Of a stretch of DNA of 64,000 nt, positions 43,011-51,921 are shown piece after piece; the first letter of the stretch is position 1, and each line of letters starts with the position of its first letter. The position numbers and the translations under genes are program-made. The notes beneath the pieces were generated by a model. The model was not told where the DNA came from and did no database searches. It was given only the letters and a program-made list of their open reading frames with translations. The stretch covers positions 248,001-312,000 of the forward strand of contig JACKMX010000002.1 of the NCBI GenBank assembly GCA_024235175.1, written 5' to 3'. The DNA is from Chromatiaceae bacterium (GTDB taxonomy: Bacteria; Pseudomonadota; Gammaproteobacteria; Chromatiales; Chromatiaceae).

Positions 43011-43961
43011 TTATAGCGGCTGATCCGCACTCATTTTTAGCTGCCGGAGCGCCTGGTTCATCTCACGCCCGCGCATCACCGAATCGATCTTCTGCGCATA
43101 GCGGGGATCTGTTGCATAACCTGCCTTCTGCAGCGCGGTAAAATAAGCCCTGCTGTCGGATGTCGATCTCAGTGCCCGGTCATAGCGGGGATTGGCACTC
43201 AGGAACTCCACATAGTCATTGAAACTCTCCCTGAACGAGTCATAAGAACGGAAGTAATCCCGCCGCCTTACCGCGCTGCCATCCTCGTACTCCAGGGTTG
43301 AGACGCTGACACGCTTGCCATCCCAACGGTTGTCCGCCTTTATACCGAATAGATTGTGACTGGGAGAACCGTCGACTTGGCGTATCATTCTCTGCCCCCA
43401 ACCGGTTTCCAGCGCAGCCTGCGCCAGCAGCGCCTGCGGCTGGAGTCCGATGCGGCTGGCTGCCTCCAGAGCCCAGGGCCAGAGTTTCTCCACAAAATCG
43501 GTGCTGCTCCAGTCGCTCACATCTGTTGAGTCTGAATTCTTACCCGGGTTGGTTTCGGATGCCGCCAGACTGGCATCGGGAGGGAACCCGCCATCAGCAA
43601 TGGTGGGTGTGGTCACCGGCTTTGCCCTGTACGACGCTATCTCCATACCGCTGTTATGCAGATCAGCCTGAGCCCCCTCCAGCTGACGCTGAATCGCCTT
43701 GGCCAGTCCGATTCCGCCATTTTCGGACAGATGAAGCGACAGCTGCTGGTCGAGCATATCGCGGTAGAAAAGGCTCTGGTCGTTGTCCAGAATGCCCTCC
43801 CCCAGGCTTGCCTGGCGCATAGATTTGACCATCTGGTTGATCAGCAGCGATTCGAACTGGCGGGCCACCTCGGCGGTCGAACCCGCCTGGTCGCTGACCG
43901 ATCTCGCCCTGAGTTCCGCCAAACCGGAGAAATCGGCATAGAGCGGTGCGGCAGCATTCAT
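43011..43961 (-). CDS. flgJ: Flagellum-specific peptidoglycan hydrolase and rod cap
   Basis: 316 residues. An N-terminal rod-capping domain (ARQFESLLINQMVKSMRQASLGEGILDNDQS) and a C-terminal glucosaminidase domain (about 155-305: FVEKLWPWALEAASRIGLQPQALLAQAALETGWGQRM, with the catalytic Glu in ALETGWG; NLFGIKA; YRSYDSF-like and YVEFL). It lets the rod cross the wall. Overlaps flgI by one base. Confidence 0.96.
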   Translation of the reverse strand: MNAAAPLYADFSGLAELRARSVSDQAGSTAEVARQFESLLINQMVKSMRQASLGEGILDNDQSLFYRDMLDQQLSLHLSENGGIGLAKAIQRQLEGAQADLHNSGMEIASYRAKPVTTPTIADGGFPPDASLAASETNPGKNSDSTDVSDWSSTDFVEKLWPWALEAASRIGLQPQALLAQAALETGWGQRMIRQVDGSPSHNLFGIKADNRWDGKRVSVSTLEYEDGSAVRRRDYFRSYDSFRESFNDYVEFLSANPRYDRALRSTSDSRAYFTALQKAGYATDPRYAQKIDSVMRGREMNQALRQLKMSADQPL

Positions 43962-45121
43962 CAGATGATGACCAGCTCCGCCTGCAGCGCACCGGCCTGC
44001 TTGAGCGCTTCCAGAATCGCAACCAGATCGCTTGGAGCGGCACCAACCTGGTTAACCGCCCTGACCACTTCATCCAGCGTGGTTCCGGGGTTGAACAGAA
44101 ACATTCGGCTATCCTGCTCGGATACATTCACCTGCGACTGAGGTACAACCTGAGTCGTGCCGCCCGAGAGGGGAGCCGGCTGCGACACGGCAGGCTCCTC
44201 GCTGATGGTCACCACCAGATTGCCGTGTGAGACCGCGGCCGGAGAGACCCGCACCTCACTGCTGATGACCACGGTACCGGTACGTGAATTCACGATCACC
44301 CGCGCCGACGCAATGCCGGGATTAACCTCCAGATTCTCGATCAATGCATAAAAACCGACACGCTGCGAGGCATCCATCGGCGCACTCACCCTGACCGAGG
44401 AGGCATCTATCGCCTGGGCCGCACCCGCTCCCACCGCCGCATTGATGGAGTCGACCATCCGCTTTACCGTGGTAAAGTCGCCGGCCTTCAGATTGAGGGT
44501 CAGAAAGTTCCCCGTATTGAACAGGTTCTCCACCGTGCGTTCGACGGTGGCACCGTTCGGAATGCGACCCGCGGTGGGAATATTGACCGTGACACTGGAG
44601 CCGTCGATGCCGCCCGCGCTCAGACCGCCCACCACCAGGTTACCCTGAGCCACGGCATAGACCTGACCGTCGGCGCCTTTCAGCGGCGTCATCAGCAGAC
44701 TGCCGCCACGCAGGTTTTTCGCATCACCTATGGAGGAGATGGTCACATCGATCCGCTGACCGTTCTTTGCGAACGGCGGAAGCTCCGCATGAATACTGAC
44801 CGCAGCCACATTTTTCGGCTTAAGTTTGACACCGGGCGGCACAACTATTCCCAGCTGGGTAAGCATCGATCTGAGGCTCTGCATGGTGTAAGGCGCGGCA
44901 TTGTCCTTGTCGCCGCTGCCATCCAGTCCGACCACCAGCCCATATCCCAGCAGCTGATTGCTGCGCACACCGGCGATATCAGCCAGATCCTTGATACGCG
45001 CCGCCTGCACCTGGGCAGCGGCGCCGACTACCAGCGCTAAAGCCAGCACCACAGACAGGCAGCCTCGCAGCTGCTCCCCGATCAGTCTCAACATGATGCG
45101 TGCGTTCCTCATGACCATCAC
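43961..45121 (-). CDS. flgI: Flagellar P-ring protein
   Basis: About 386 residues. A signal peptide (cleavage near AQVQA-ARIKDL) is followed by RIKDLADIAGVRSNQLLGYGLVVGLDGSGDK and GGSLLMTPLKGADGQVYAVAQG, highly conserved in P-ring monomers. It forms the ring around the rod in the peptidoglycan layer with help from FlgA. Several starts are possible (GTG 45121, ATG 45118, 45112, 45103); the listed one is the longest. It begins immediately after the flgH stop. Confidence 0.95.
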   Translation of the reverse strand: MMVMRNARIMLRLIGEQLRGCLSVVLALALVVGAAAQVQAARIKDLADIAGVRSNQLLGYGLVVGLDGSGDKDNAAPYTMQSLRSMLTQLGIVVPPGVKLKPKNVAAVSIHAELPPFAKNGQRIDVTISSIGDAKNLRGGSLLMTPLKGADGQVYAVAQGNLVVGGLSAGGIDGSSVTVNIPTAGRIPNGATVERTVENLFNTGNFLTLNLKAGDFTTVKRMVDSINAAVGAGAAQAIDASSVRVSAPMDASQRVGFYALIENLEVNPGIASARVIVNSRTGTVVISSEVRVSPAAVSHGNLVVTISEEPAVSQPAPLSGGTTQVVPQSQVNVSEQDSRMFLFNPGTTLDEVVRAVNQVGAAPSDLVAILEALKQAGALQAELVII

Positions 45122-45122
45122 C

Positions 45123-45848
45123 CTAGAAAGGAAAAAGTGAACTGATAAAGAATCTGGCCAGCCACCCCATTACATTGGAATCGGCCACCGCGCCGTCTCC
45201 CACATAGACAATGGTGGGATCCGCCAGACGGGTGGAGAGCACCGTGTTATCCGCATCAATATCGATGGGCCGGACTATGCCCGACAGACGGATGTACTCG
45301 TTGCCCTGATTGATACCGATACGCTTCTCTCCGCGCACCATCAGGTAACCGTTGGACAGCACTTCTGTCACCGTCACCGTGATGTCGCCCTCCAACAGAT
45401 TGGACTGCTCGCTGCTGCCCTTGCCGCCGAACGCGTTACTCGACTCCAGGCCGAAAGCCAGTGAGTTGTTCCTGTTGCTGGCAAGCGGAATAAATCCGGG
45501 TGCATTGAACTGAGGTGTCGAACCCAGAATGGTGGGATTTGAGATCGATGTGTTGTTCTCCTTCGACACATCGGTCTTGGCCTCCTTGTTTGCAGTCATC
45601 TTCTCCACCAGCTTCACGGTCAGCATATCGCCGGCGCGGCGAGCACGCAGGTTCTCGAACCAGGAGGTCTCATAACCTGCCCGGAATATTGCGCCATTGG
45701 GTTGCGGCAAGGGTGCCGGCAGTGCCGGTCTGACCGGCGCATACTCCGGATCCCGTTTGGGAGCCGTACTGCAGCCGGCCAGCATCAGCGCCAGCAGCAC
45801 CAGCAGCAGTGCGGAGTTCATCCTGTGCATAGCTTCACTCCGGTCCAT
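45123..45848 (-). CDS. flgH: Flagellar L-ring lipoprotein
   Basis: 241 residues. The lipobox LMLAGC (Cys26 from the listed start) is followed by SLFRAG-like GAIFRAGYETSWFENLRARRAGDMLTVKL, FGGKGSSEQSNLLEGDITVTVTEVLSNGYLMVRGEKRI and LSGIVRPIDI, all conserved. It forms the outer-membrane bushing. The true start may be the ATG at residue 8. Follows flgG by one base overlap. Confidence 0.95.
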   Translation of the reverse strand: MDRSEAMHRMNSALLLVLLALMLAGCSTAPKRDPEYAPVRPALPAPLPQPNGAIFRAGYETSWFENLRARRAGDMLTVKLVEKMTANKEAKTDVSKENNTSISNPTILGSTPQFNAPGFIPLASNRNNSLAFGLESSNAFGGKGSSEQSNLLEGDITVTVTEVLSNGYLMVRGEKRIGINQGNEYIRLSGIVRPIDIDADNTVLSTRLADPTIVYVGDGAVADSNVMGWLARFFISSLFPF

Positions 45849-46633
45849 TACAGCTGACTGGTCACATAGGAGAGCATCTCATCCGTGGTGGAGATCGCCT
45901 TGGAGTTCATCTCGTAGGCTCGCTGGGTTTCGATCATGTTCACCAACTCCTCCACCACGTTGACATTGGAGCTCTCAAGCGAACCCTGAATCAGCGTGCC
46001 AACACCATCCTGTCCGGGCGTGGTGGTGGTCGGAGCCCCGCTGGCCAACGTCTCGCGGAACAGATTTCCCCCCATCGCTTCGAGTCCCATGGGGTTGATG
46101 AAATCAGCCAGTTCCACAGTGCCGATCTGGGTCGGCGCATCATTGCCCGCCACCAGTGCCGAAACCGTTCCGTCGGAACCCACCGTAACGCTCAGTGTGT
46201 TGGCCGGAATGGTTATGGCCGGTTCAAGCGGATAGCCGTTCGGACTGACGATCTGACCATCCTGGTTCATGCTGAAACTACCATCGCGCGTATACTGGAT
46301 GCTTCCGTCCGGTGTCAGAATCTGAAAGAAGCCCCGTCCCTCGATCGCGAAATCCAGATTGTTGTTGGTCTGCACCAGATTGCCCTGAGTGTGCAGTTTC
46401 TGCGTGGCCACGGTACGCACGCCGGTGCCCAGATTGAGCCCGGAGGGGAGTTCGGTGTCCTGAGAGGAGCTGGCGCCGACCTGGCGAACATTCTGATAGA
46501 TCAGGTCCTCGAACGAGGCGCGGTCGCGTTTGAAGCCGGTTGTATTGACGTTGGCCAGATTGTTGGAAATAACCGACATGCGGGTCTGCTGCGCATCGAG
46601 GCCGGTTTTTGCTATCCAGAGTGCCGGGTACAT
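45848..46633 (-). CDS. flgG: Flagellar distal rod protein
   Basis: 261 residues (260 in E. coli). N-terminal MYPALWIAKTGLDAQQTRMSVISNNLANVNTTGFKRDRASFEDL and C-terminal LESSNVNVVEELVNMIETQRAYEMNSKAISTTDEMLSYV are typical. Unlike the tight spacing elsewhere in the operon, 299 bases holding a repeat element separate it from flgF. Confidence 0.97.
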   Translation of the reverse strand: MYPALWIAKTGLDAQQTRMSVISNNLANVNTTGFKRDRASFEDLIYQNVRQVGASSSQDTELPSGLNLGTGVRTVATQKLHTQGNLVQTNNNLDFAIEGRGFFQILTPDGSIQYTRDGSFSMNQDGQIVSPNGYPLEPAITIPANTLSVTVGSDGTVSALVAGNDAPTQIGTVELADFINPMGLEAMGGNLFRETLASGAPTTTTPGQDGVGTLIQGSLESSNVNVVEELVNMIETQRAYEMNSKAISTTDEMLSYVTSQL

Positions 46634-46694
46634 AGTGATATCCTTCGATCAATTATTCGTTCACTTTTATACAATGCAATTTGTTTGCCAATTA

Positions 46695-46931
46695 AAGGTT
46701 CTAGGTAACTACTCATACGCTATGGGTTATAAGCAGGGTACGTCGGATTAGTGATAGCTCAATGCGACAACAGGCTGTAAGGGCTGAGGGCCAAGGGCCT
46801 AGGAAAATCAGACCGCAGCTCCTCTTGATCCTCGGCCCTTGGCCCTTGGCCCTAGGCCCTGATTTGAAACTACCGATCTATCCAAATCGATTCACCATGG
46901 ACCGGACGAGTAGTTACGTACTCAGAACCTT
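46695..46931 (-). repeat. Heptamer-rich hairpin repeat, copy B (full-length form)
   Basis: Outer inverted repeat AAGGTTCT (46695-46702) / AGAACCTT (46924-46931) and inner GTAACTAC (46705-46712) / GTAGTTAC (46910-46917). The centre has GGGCCAAGGGCC arms and an array GGCCCTT-GGCCCTT-GGCCCTA. Flanks match copy A (321-543) in reverse complement while the core (GGATCAAGAGGAGCTGCG) has the opposite relative orientation. It fills the flgF-flgG gap and reaches the flgF stop codon. Confidence 0.85.
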
Positions 46932-46932
46932 A

Positions 46933-47676
46933 TCAACCCCCCATACGCATGATCCGGGTCGACGACTCCTCCATGGCTTTGGCGGTCTGCATCATCTTCA
47001 CCTGCATTTCATAACGGCGCGAGAGTTCGATCATATCCACCATCGCGTTGACGATGTTGACATTGCTGCCTTCAAAAGTGCCGCTGTTCAGGCGCATGGC
47101 CCCATCCTCCTCGGCCGGTTTGCCGTCCTTCATCCGCAGCAGTCCATCCTTCCCCTTTACCATTTCACCGAGCGGTGGATTGACCATCTTGATGCGGTCG
47201 ATTACCGCCATCTCGGAAGCGCTTTGACCCAGGGGAACGATGGAGATGGTTCCATCCGGTCCTATGTCCAGTTTTTCCGCCGGAGGTATCGCAATAGGCC
47301 CGCCGTTGCCGATGACCGGCAGTCCATTGCCGGTGGTGAGCAGGCCGTTGACATCGAGGTTCAGGTCTCCCCGGCGGCTATAGGCTTCACTGCCATCACG
47401 CGCCTGGACCGCAAACCAACCGTCGCCGGCAATCGCCACATCAAGATCCCGTCCCGTGTGAACCTGATCGCCATGGGTAAAGTCGGTGCCCGGACGCTCA
47501 CTGAGTCCGTACGCCCGGGTTGGAAACCCGTCACCGAACACGGGCATGCTGCGAAACTGCTGCAGATCGGCCAGAAAGCCCGGTGCATTGGCATTGGCCA
47601 GATTGTTGCTGTTGTTGGCCTGAGCGATCATCGTCTCCTTGGCTCCACTCATGGCAACGTAAAGCATGCGATCCAT
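46933..47676 (-). CDS. flgF: Flagellar proximal rod protein FlgF
   Basis: 247 residues. MDRMLYVAMSGAKETMIAQANNSNNLANANAPGF and the C-terminal GSNVNIVNAMVDMIELSRRYEMQVKMMQ are typical. The ATG 47674-47676 with GAGGAGG just upstream was chosen over an open extension to 47709. Confidence 0.96.
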   Translation of the reverse strand: MDRMLYVAMSGAKETMIAQANNSNNLANANAPGFLADLQQFRSMPVFGDGFPTRAYGLSERPGTDFTHGDQVHTGRDLDVAIAGDGWFAVQARDGSEAYSRRGDLNLDVNGLLTTGNGLPVIGNGGPIAIPPAEKLDIGPDGTISIVPLGQSASEMAVIDRIKMVNPPLGEMVKGKDGLLRMKDGKPAEEDGAMRLNSGTFEGSNVNIVNAMVDMIELSRRYEMQVKMMQTAKAMEESSTRIMRMGG

Positions 47677-47729
47677 ATGCGCCTCCTCAGGCGTGTGTAA
47701 CTGGTGCATCTACTGCAACTGCTTTCTCT

Positions 47730-47806
47730 GTCATTCCGGCGCAGGCCGGAATCCAGGGAAGCGACCACCATTGTTGGTTGTGGATCCCGGCCTTCGCCGG
47801 GATGAC
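47730..47806. repeat. Dispersed GTCATTCC-type inverted repeat
   Basis: GTCATTCCGGC...GGCCGGAATCCAG at the left and TGGATCCCGGCC...GCCGGGATGAC at the right, about 77 bp, forming a hairpin. This type of repeat is widespread between genes in Proteobacteria. It stands in the 179-base gap between flgE and flgF. Confidence 0.8.
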
Positions 47807-47855
47807 GGTTTTTCTTTGCTTAAATAAGCGCCATTCGACTGAGACTGCCTATCAG

Positions 47856-49193
47856 TTATCGAATATTGATAATGGTCTGGGTAATGGTGTCAGCCGTGGT
47901 GATCACTTGGGCATTGGCCTGAAAATTACGCTGTGCGGTGATCAGATTGACCAACTGCTCGGCGATGTCCACATTTGAGTTCTCCAATGCGCCAGACTGG
48001 ATCAATCCCAGGCTGGAAGTGCCCGGCTCGCCCAACTGCACATCGCCCGCGGTATAGGTCTGTGCCCAGCTGGTATCGCCCAACTGGCGCAAACCCTGTG
48101 GATTGTTGAACTTAGCCAGTGCAACCTTACCCAACGCGGTGGATTGGCCGTTGGTAAAACGGGCGAAGACCACGCCGCTGTTGTCCACATCGACACCGCT
48201 CAATCGTCCCGCGGTATAACCGTCCTGAGTCAAATCGTTGACCCCGAAATCCGTGCCGTACTGGGATGTGTTAGCGTAGTCGAAGGTCAGGGTTATATCA
48301 TCTGCGCCTCCGAGAGGAGTCCAGGGATCCAGCGTAAAACGACCCTGCGCATTTACCGAGTTGGGAGAACCGGTGGTGGTATCCAATGCACCCGACGGCT
48401 GGAACATCAGCGTCGAATAGTGGTTGGTTGTTGCCGCGTCACCTGCCAGTGTACCGTCAATATAGGTATAAGTTCGCCACTGCTGCGGCCCAGAAACAGT
48501 GTCGACTTTCCGGTAGTACATTGTTGCCCGGTGCGAATTACCGAGCGAATCATAAACCGTGGTGGAGGTGGCGTGGTTGTACATGTCGGTGGTGACATTA
48601 CTCTCAAACGTGGGATCCGTTAAAACGCTGTAACCCACGGCAGTCGTGTCGGTTGTACCGGCCGGCCAGGCGATAGCAGGTTGCGTCTCGGAAGCGGACA
48701 AATTCAACGCCGCCACTACATTCTCCGTAGGCTGAGGCGTTCCCGACAGCGTCGGCAGCACCAGATCGATGGTGGCACCTGTATTGAATCTGGTGCCGGC
48801 GGTATCGATCGGGGCGAACACCTGCAGATTTTCGTTGGCGTGGTTGACCACATTGCCGTCACGGTCCGCGCTGAATGCGCCGGCCCGGCTATAGGATGTG
48901 TTACCGGCGGCGTCATTCAGAATGAAGAAACCTTCACCGTTGATCGCCAGATCCAGATTGTTGGAAGTGAAGTCCAGATTACCCTGGCCGAACTGCTGAG
49001 CCACCCGGGTCACCTTCACGCCGCGGCCGGCAGAGGTGGAACTCACATCCTGAATCGACGTTGCGTAGATATCGGCAAATTCAGCGCGCGACTCCTTGAA
49101 TCCGGTGGTTGCAGAGTTGGCTATGTTGTGCCCGGTTACCTGCAGATCTGTGGATGCGGCATCGAGACCGCTGAGTGCTATACGAAAAGGCAT
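47856..49193 (-). CDS. flgE: Flagellar hook protein
   Basis: 445 residues. N-terminal ALSGLDAASTDLQVTGHNIANSATTGFKESRAEFADIYATS and C-terminal GALENSNVDIAEQLVNLITAQRNFQANAQVITTADTITQTIINIR are conserved; the central part carries the FlgE D2-like YDSLGNSHRATMYYRK segment. Hook length is within the family range (402 in E. coli). Confidence 0.97.
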   Translation of the reverse strand: MPFRIALSGLDAASTDLQVTGHNIANSATTGFKESRAEFADIYATSIQDVSSTSAGRGVKVTRVAQQFGQGNLDFTSNNLDLAINGEGFFILNDAAGNTSYSRAGAFSADRDGNVVNHANENLQVFAPIDTAGTRFNTGATIDLVLPTLSGTPQPTENVVAALNLSASETQPAIAWPAGTTDTTAVGYSVLTDPTFESNVTTDMYNHATSTTVYDSLGNSHRATMYYRKVDTVSGPQQWRTYTYIDGTLAGDAATTNHYSTLMFQPSGALDTTTGSPNSVNAQGRFTLDPWTPLGGADDITLTFDYANTSQYGTDFGVNDLTQDGYTAGRLSGVDVDNSGVVFARFTNGQSTALGKVALAKFNNPQGLRQLGDTSWAQTYTAGDVQLGEPGTSSLGLIQSGALENSNVDIAEQLVNLITAQRNFQANAQVITTADTITQTIINIR

Positions 49194-49269
49194 TTGGTAT
49201 CTCCTCGATTAACTAAAGTCCGTCATCAGCATGACGGTAGCTCTTTCCATCATGGCAAAAGATCCCGGA

Positions 49270-49944
49270 TCAGCGGATCTCGGCAACGTCATTGAATGAG
49301 ATTGGGCCCAGTCCCTTCAGGTTGAGCGCCAGCCCCTGACCAGCGGAACCGATACTGACGCTGTTTACTTCAGCCTCGGTCAATACATAGGGTGAAAACT
49401 CTTCGCCATTGGCGCTGGCGCGCGCGCTGATCTGATACTGTCCGGCTGGGGCGTATTCACCGGCGTCCGTTAAGCCATCCCAGCTGAAGCGGACCTCGCC
49501 CTTGGTCTGGGTGCCCATCTGCATTTCGCGCACCAACGCGCCACCGGCGTTATACACCGAAACCGTGAGGTTGCTGGCGGGATCGCTGAGTCCAATCACG
49601 CCATCGATGCTGCTGCCTGTCTCAAGATAACCACCACCGAGCGGAACCAGCACTCTCCTTCCAATCAGGTTGGCAGCCTGCATGGACTGGTCCGACAGCA
49701 GGGAACCCGAGAGATTGGAAAATTTATCGTTCAGTTCATCGATCCCGGATACTGTCGCAAACTGAGAGATCTGCGAGGCCAACTCACTGTTCTCCATCGG
49801 CTTGAATGGGTCCTGATGCGTCAATTCGGTCACCATCAACTCCAGAAAGTCATCCAGTTGCAACTCGCTGCCGGCGTTCTGCTGCAACTCCTTGCTCAGT
49901 CCCAGGGTCTGAAAAAGCGTGGTGTCATTGGTTATCGCGGTCAT
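49270..49944 (-). CDS. flgD: Flagellar hook assembly scaffold
   Basis: 224 residues. LDDFLELMVTELTHQDPFKPMENSELASQISQFATVSGIDELN is the conserved FlgD N-terminal region; the C-terminal FlgD Ig-like/Tudor part has VRFSWDGLTDAGEYAPAGQYQI. It caps the growing hook and is not retained. Between flgC and flgE. Confidence 0.96.
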   Translation of the reverse strand: MTAITNDTTLFQTLGLSKELQQNAGSELQLDDFLELMVTELTHQDPFKPMENSELASQISQFATVSGIDELNDKFSNLSGSLLSDQSMQAANLIGRRVLVPLGGGYLETGSSIDGVIGLSDPASNLTVSVYNAGGALVREMQMGTQTKGEVRFSWDGLTDAGEYAPAGQYQISARASANGEEFSPYVLTEAEVNSVSIGSAGQGLALNLKGLGPISFNDVAEIR

Positions 49945-49957
49945 CTGAAGATATCCT

Positions 49958-50371
49958 CTATTCGCCCATTCTCAAGGTAGCGGTCAGCAGCTGCTTGGCG
50001 GTATTGATTACCTCCACATTGCTCTCGTAGGAGCGCGAGGCCGATATCATATTGGCCATCTCCTCAACCATATTGACGTTTGGCCGGTAGATATAACCCT
50101 CCGCGTTTGCCATCGAATGTTCCGGGGCATACTCCATCACCAACGGCGCCTGACTCTCCACCACACCTTTCATCTGCACACCGACAGCCGGCGCATTGGG
50201 ATCAAGCTGGTTCAGCATCGCACTGAACACGGGCTGGCGCGCCCGATAGGTCTGTTCGATGCTGCTGCTTACGCTGTCGACATTGGCCATGTTACTGGCC
50301 ACCAGGTTCAGACGCAGCGACTGGGCACTCATTCCCGACGCCGCGGTATCGAATATTTTGAACATTGACAT
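49958..50371 (-). CDS. flgC: Flagellar proximal rod protein FlgC
   Basis: 137 residues. MSMFKIFDTAASGMSAQSLRLNLVASNMANVDS and the C-terminal YIYRPNVNMVEEMANMISASRSYESNVEVINTAKQLL are typical. Six bases after flgB. Confidence 0.97.
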   Translation of the reverse strand: MSMFKIFDTAASGMSAQSLRLNLVASNMANVDSVSSSIEQTYRARQPVFSAMLNQLDPNAPAVGVQMKGVVESQAPLVMEYAPEHSMANAEGYIYRPNVNMVEEMANMISASRSYESNVEVINTAKQLLTATLRMGE

Positions 50372-50377
50372 GCTTGT

Positions 50378-50764
50378 TTATCCCTTGATTGCGGTCATCA
50401 GTTTTCTTATGCCGCCACTCAGAAAACGCAGGCTCACCTGATACTCCATTGCATTGGCGGCATAAGCGGTATGCTCCAGCTGACTGTCGACTGTATTGCC
50501 GTCCAGACTCGGCTGGCGGGGGATGCGATAGAAAATTTCACTGGCAGAAACCGGCCCGCTCTCCGGCTGTATATGGCGGGGACTGGTTACCCGCATGGAC
50601 TCACGCGACGGAAGCTGCTGCTGCATCAGTTTCTGAAAATCAAAATCACGTGCTTTGTAGCCCGGCGTGTCAGCATTGGCTATATTGCCCGCCAGCAGCT
50701 CTGCCCTATGGGTTCGCAGTTTCAGCGCCTGCTCATGGATTCCGAAAGCGTTGTCGAGTTTCAT
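50378..50764 (-). CDS. flgB: Flagellar proximal rod protein FlgB
   Basis: 128 residues. FGIHEQALKLRTHRAELLAGNIANADTPGYKARDFDF is the rod signature; the C-terminus has VDSQLEHTAYAANAMEYQVSLRFLSGGIRKL. First gene of the flgBCDEFGHIJKL operon, about 50 bases after a sigma-54-type promoter. Confidence 0.97.
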   Translation of the reverse strand: MKLDNAFGIHEQALKLRTHRAELLAGNIANADTPGYKARDFDFQKLMQQQLPSRESMRVTSPRHIQPESGPVSASEIFYRIPRQPSLDGNTVDSQLEHTAYAANAMEYQVSLRFLSGGIRKLMTAIKG

Positions 50765-50803
50765 TCCACATATCCCAGATTTGTTGACTCTGTTCCGGAT
50801 AAA

Positions 50804-50818
50804 GCAGTTTTCGTACCA
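50804..50818 (-). promoter_or_regulatory. Sigma-54 type promoter of the flgB operon
   Basis: Minus strand TGGTACG-AAAA-CTGC, with GG and GC ten bases apart; the consensus is TGGCACG-N4-TTGC. It lies 40-54 bases before flgB. Confidence 0.65.
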
Positions 50819-51026
50819 GATTATTTAAAATCTACCGAAGACGACAAACTCCGGTGGTTGTTTGCCAGATTAAACGGATAATTGGGAAGAGAAGCCCGGT
50901 GCGAAAGGGGTGTGATTCTTTAAATTCTGCGCTAAGGCAAGCGGTGGAGTGGCAATCCGGAACCGGCAATACGGCAAACTGCATCCGCTATCGACAATCT
51001 CTGCCGGGGTATTCGGGAACAGACAA

Positions 51027-51872
51027 CTACTTCAGGCGATAGACGATGCCGCCGGATTCGCTGATCATTTCAAACTGATCCGAGTGGCCTGAAATGGATT
51101 CAGTGGAACCAAGCAGCAGATAACCGCCAGGATTCAGAATTCGTGCCATTCGGGAGAGAATATCCTGCTTCTGGATGCGGGAAAAATAGATAAGCACATT
51201 ACGGCAGAAAATCACATCGAACCGGCCCAGCAGTTCATAACCCTGTGTCAGATTGGCATGACGAAAACTAACCTGCCGTTTGAATTCAGGACGCACTTCG
51301 AGACAATCTCCGTTCTTGATGAAGTAGCGGCTGCTCTGCTCGGCCGAGAGCCCTCGCGACGCGGACATGCCGCAATAAACACCGCGTCTGGCCTCATCCA
51401 GAACACGCTTGGATATATCTGTCGCCACTATCTCGGTCACGTTGCCGAAACAGCCGCGATTGTGGGCCCGAAACTCCTCCACCACCATACTGATATTGTA
51501 TGGCTCTTGTCCGGATGAGCAGGCAGCAGACCAGATTCTCAACCGCTGCCCCGGTCTGTTGCTAAGTTCTGGCAGTATGCGCCGTTCCAACAGATTGAAA
51601 TGCGCCATATCCCGAAACCAGAAGGTCTCGTTGGTGGTCATGGCGTCTATGATTCCTGTTTTCAGACTGGGATTACGCCCATAACTCAACTGATTCAGCA
51701 GATCTCCGACCGTTGCGATGTCGTAGTGTCTCATTAAACTGCCGAGACGGCTGGATACCAGATACTCCTTGCCGGCACCAAGCACTATACCGCAGGCATC
51801 CTGCAGGAAATCCTGAAATGCCTTGTAATCACTTTGGGAAAGTATCCCTTTTTTCACGCTCATCTCTTGCAT
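51027..51872 (-). CDS. cheR: Chemotaxis protein methyltransferase
   Basis: 281 residues. A helical N-terminal domain (FQDFLQDACGIVLGAGKEYLVSSRLGSLMRHYD) and a SAM-binding domain with TNETFWFRDMAHF, LRIWSAACSSGQEPYNISMVVEEF, DIVATDIS-like IVATDISKRVL, and VIFCRNVLIYFS. It methylates glutamates on chemoreceptors. The listed ATG lacks a clear ribosome site; an ATG three codons later is an alternative. Located between cheV and the flg operon, an arrangement usual in Pseudomonas- and Vibrio-like flagellates. Confidence 0.96.
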   Translation of the reverse strand: MQEMSVKKGILSQSDYKAFQDFLQDACGIVLGAGKEYLVSSRLGSLMRHYDIATVGDLLNQLSYGRNPSLKTGIIDAMTTNETFWFRDMAHFNLLERRILPELSNRPGQRLRIWSAACSSGQEPYNISMVVEEFRAHNRGCFGNVTEIVATDISKRVLDEARRGVYCGMSASRGLSAEQSSRYFIKNGDCLEVRPEFKRQVSFRHANLTQGYELLGRFDVIFCRNVLIYFSRIQKQDILSRMARILNPGGYLLLGSTESISGHSDQFEMISESGGIVYRLK

Positions 51873-51921
51873 TAGGGTCTTCGGCCGTATGGATGGCGGT
51901 AGAGTCCGCCGCTAAGGGGAA

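Noticed and set aside
46762..47700. 312-codon open frame spanning repeat B and opposite flgF
   Set aside because: Most of it is antisense to flgF and it begins inside the repeat; no gene features.
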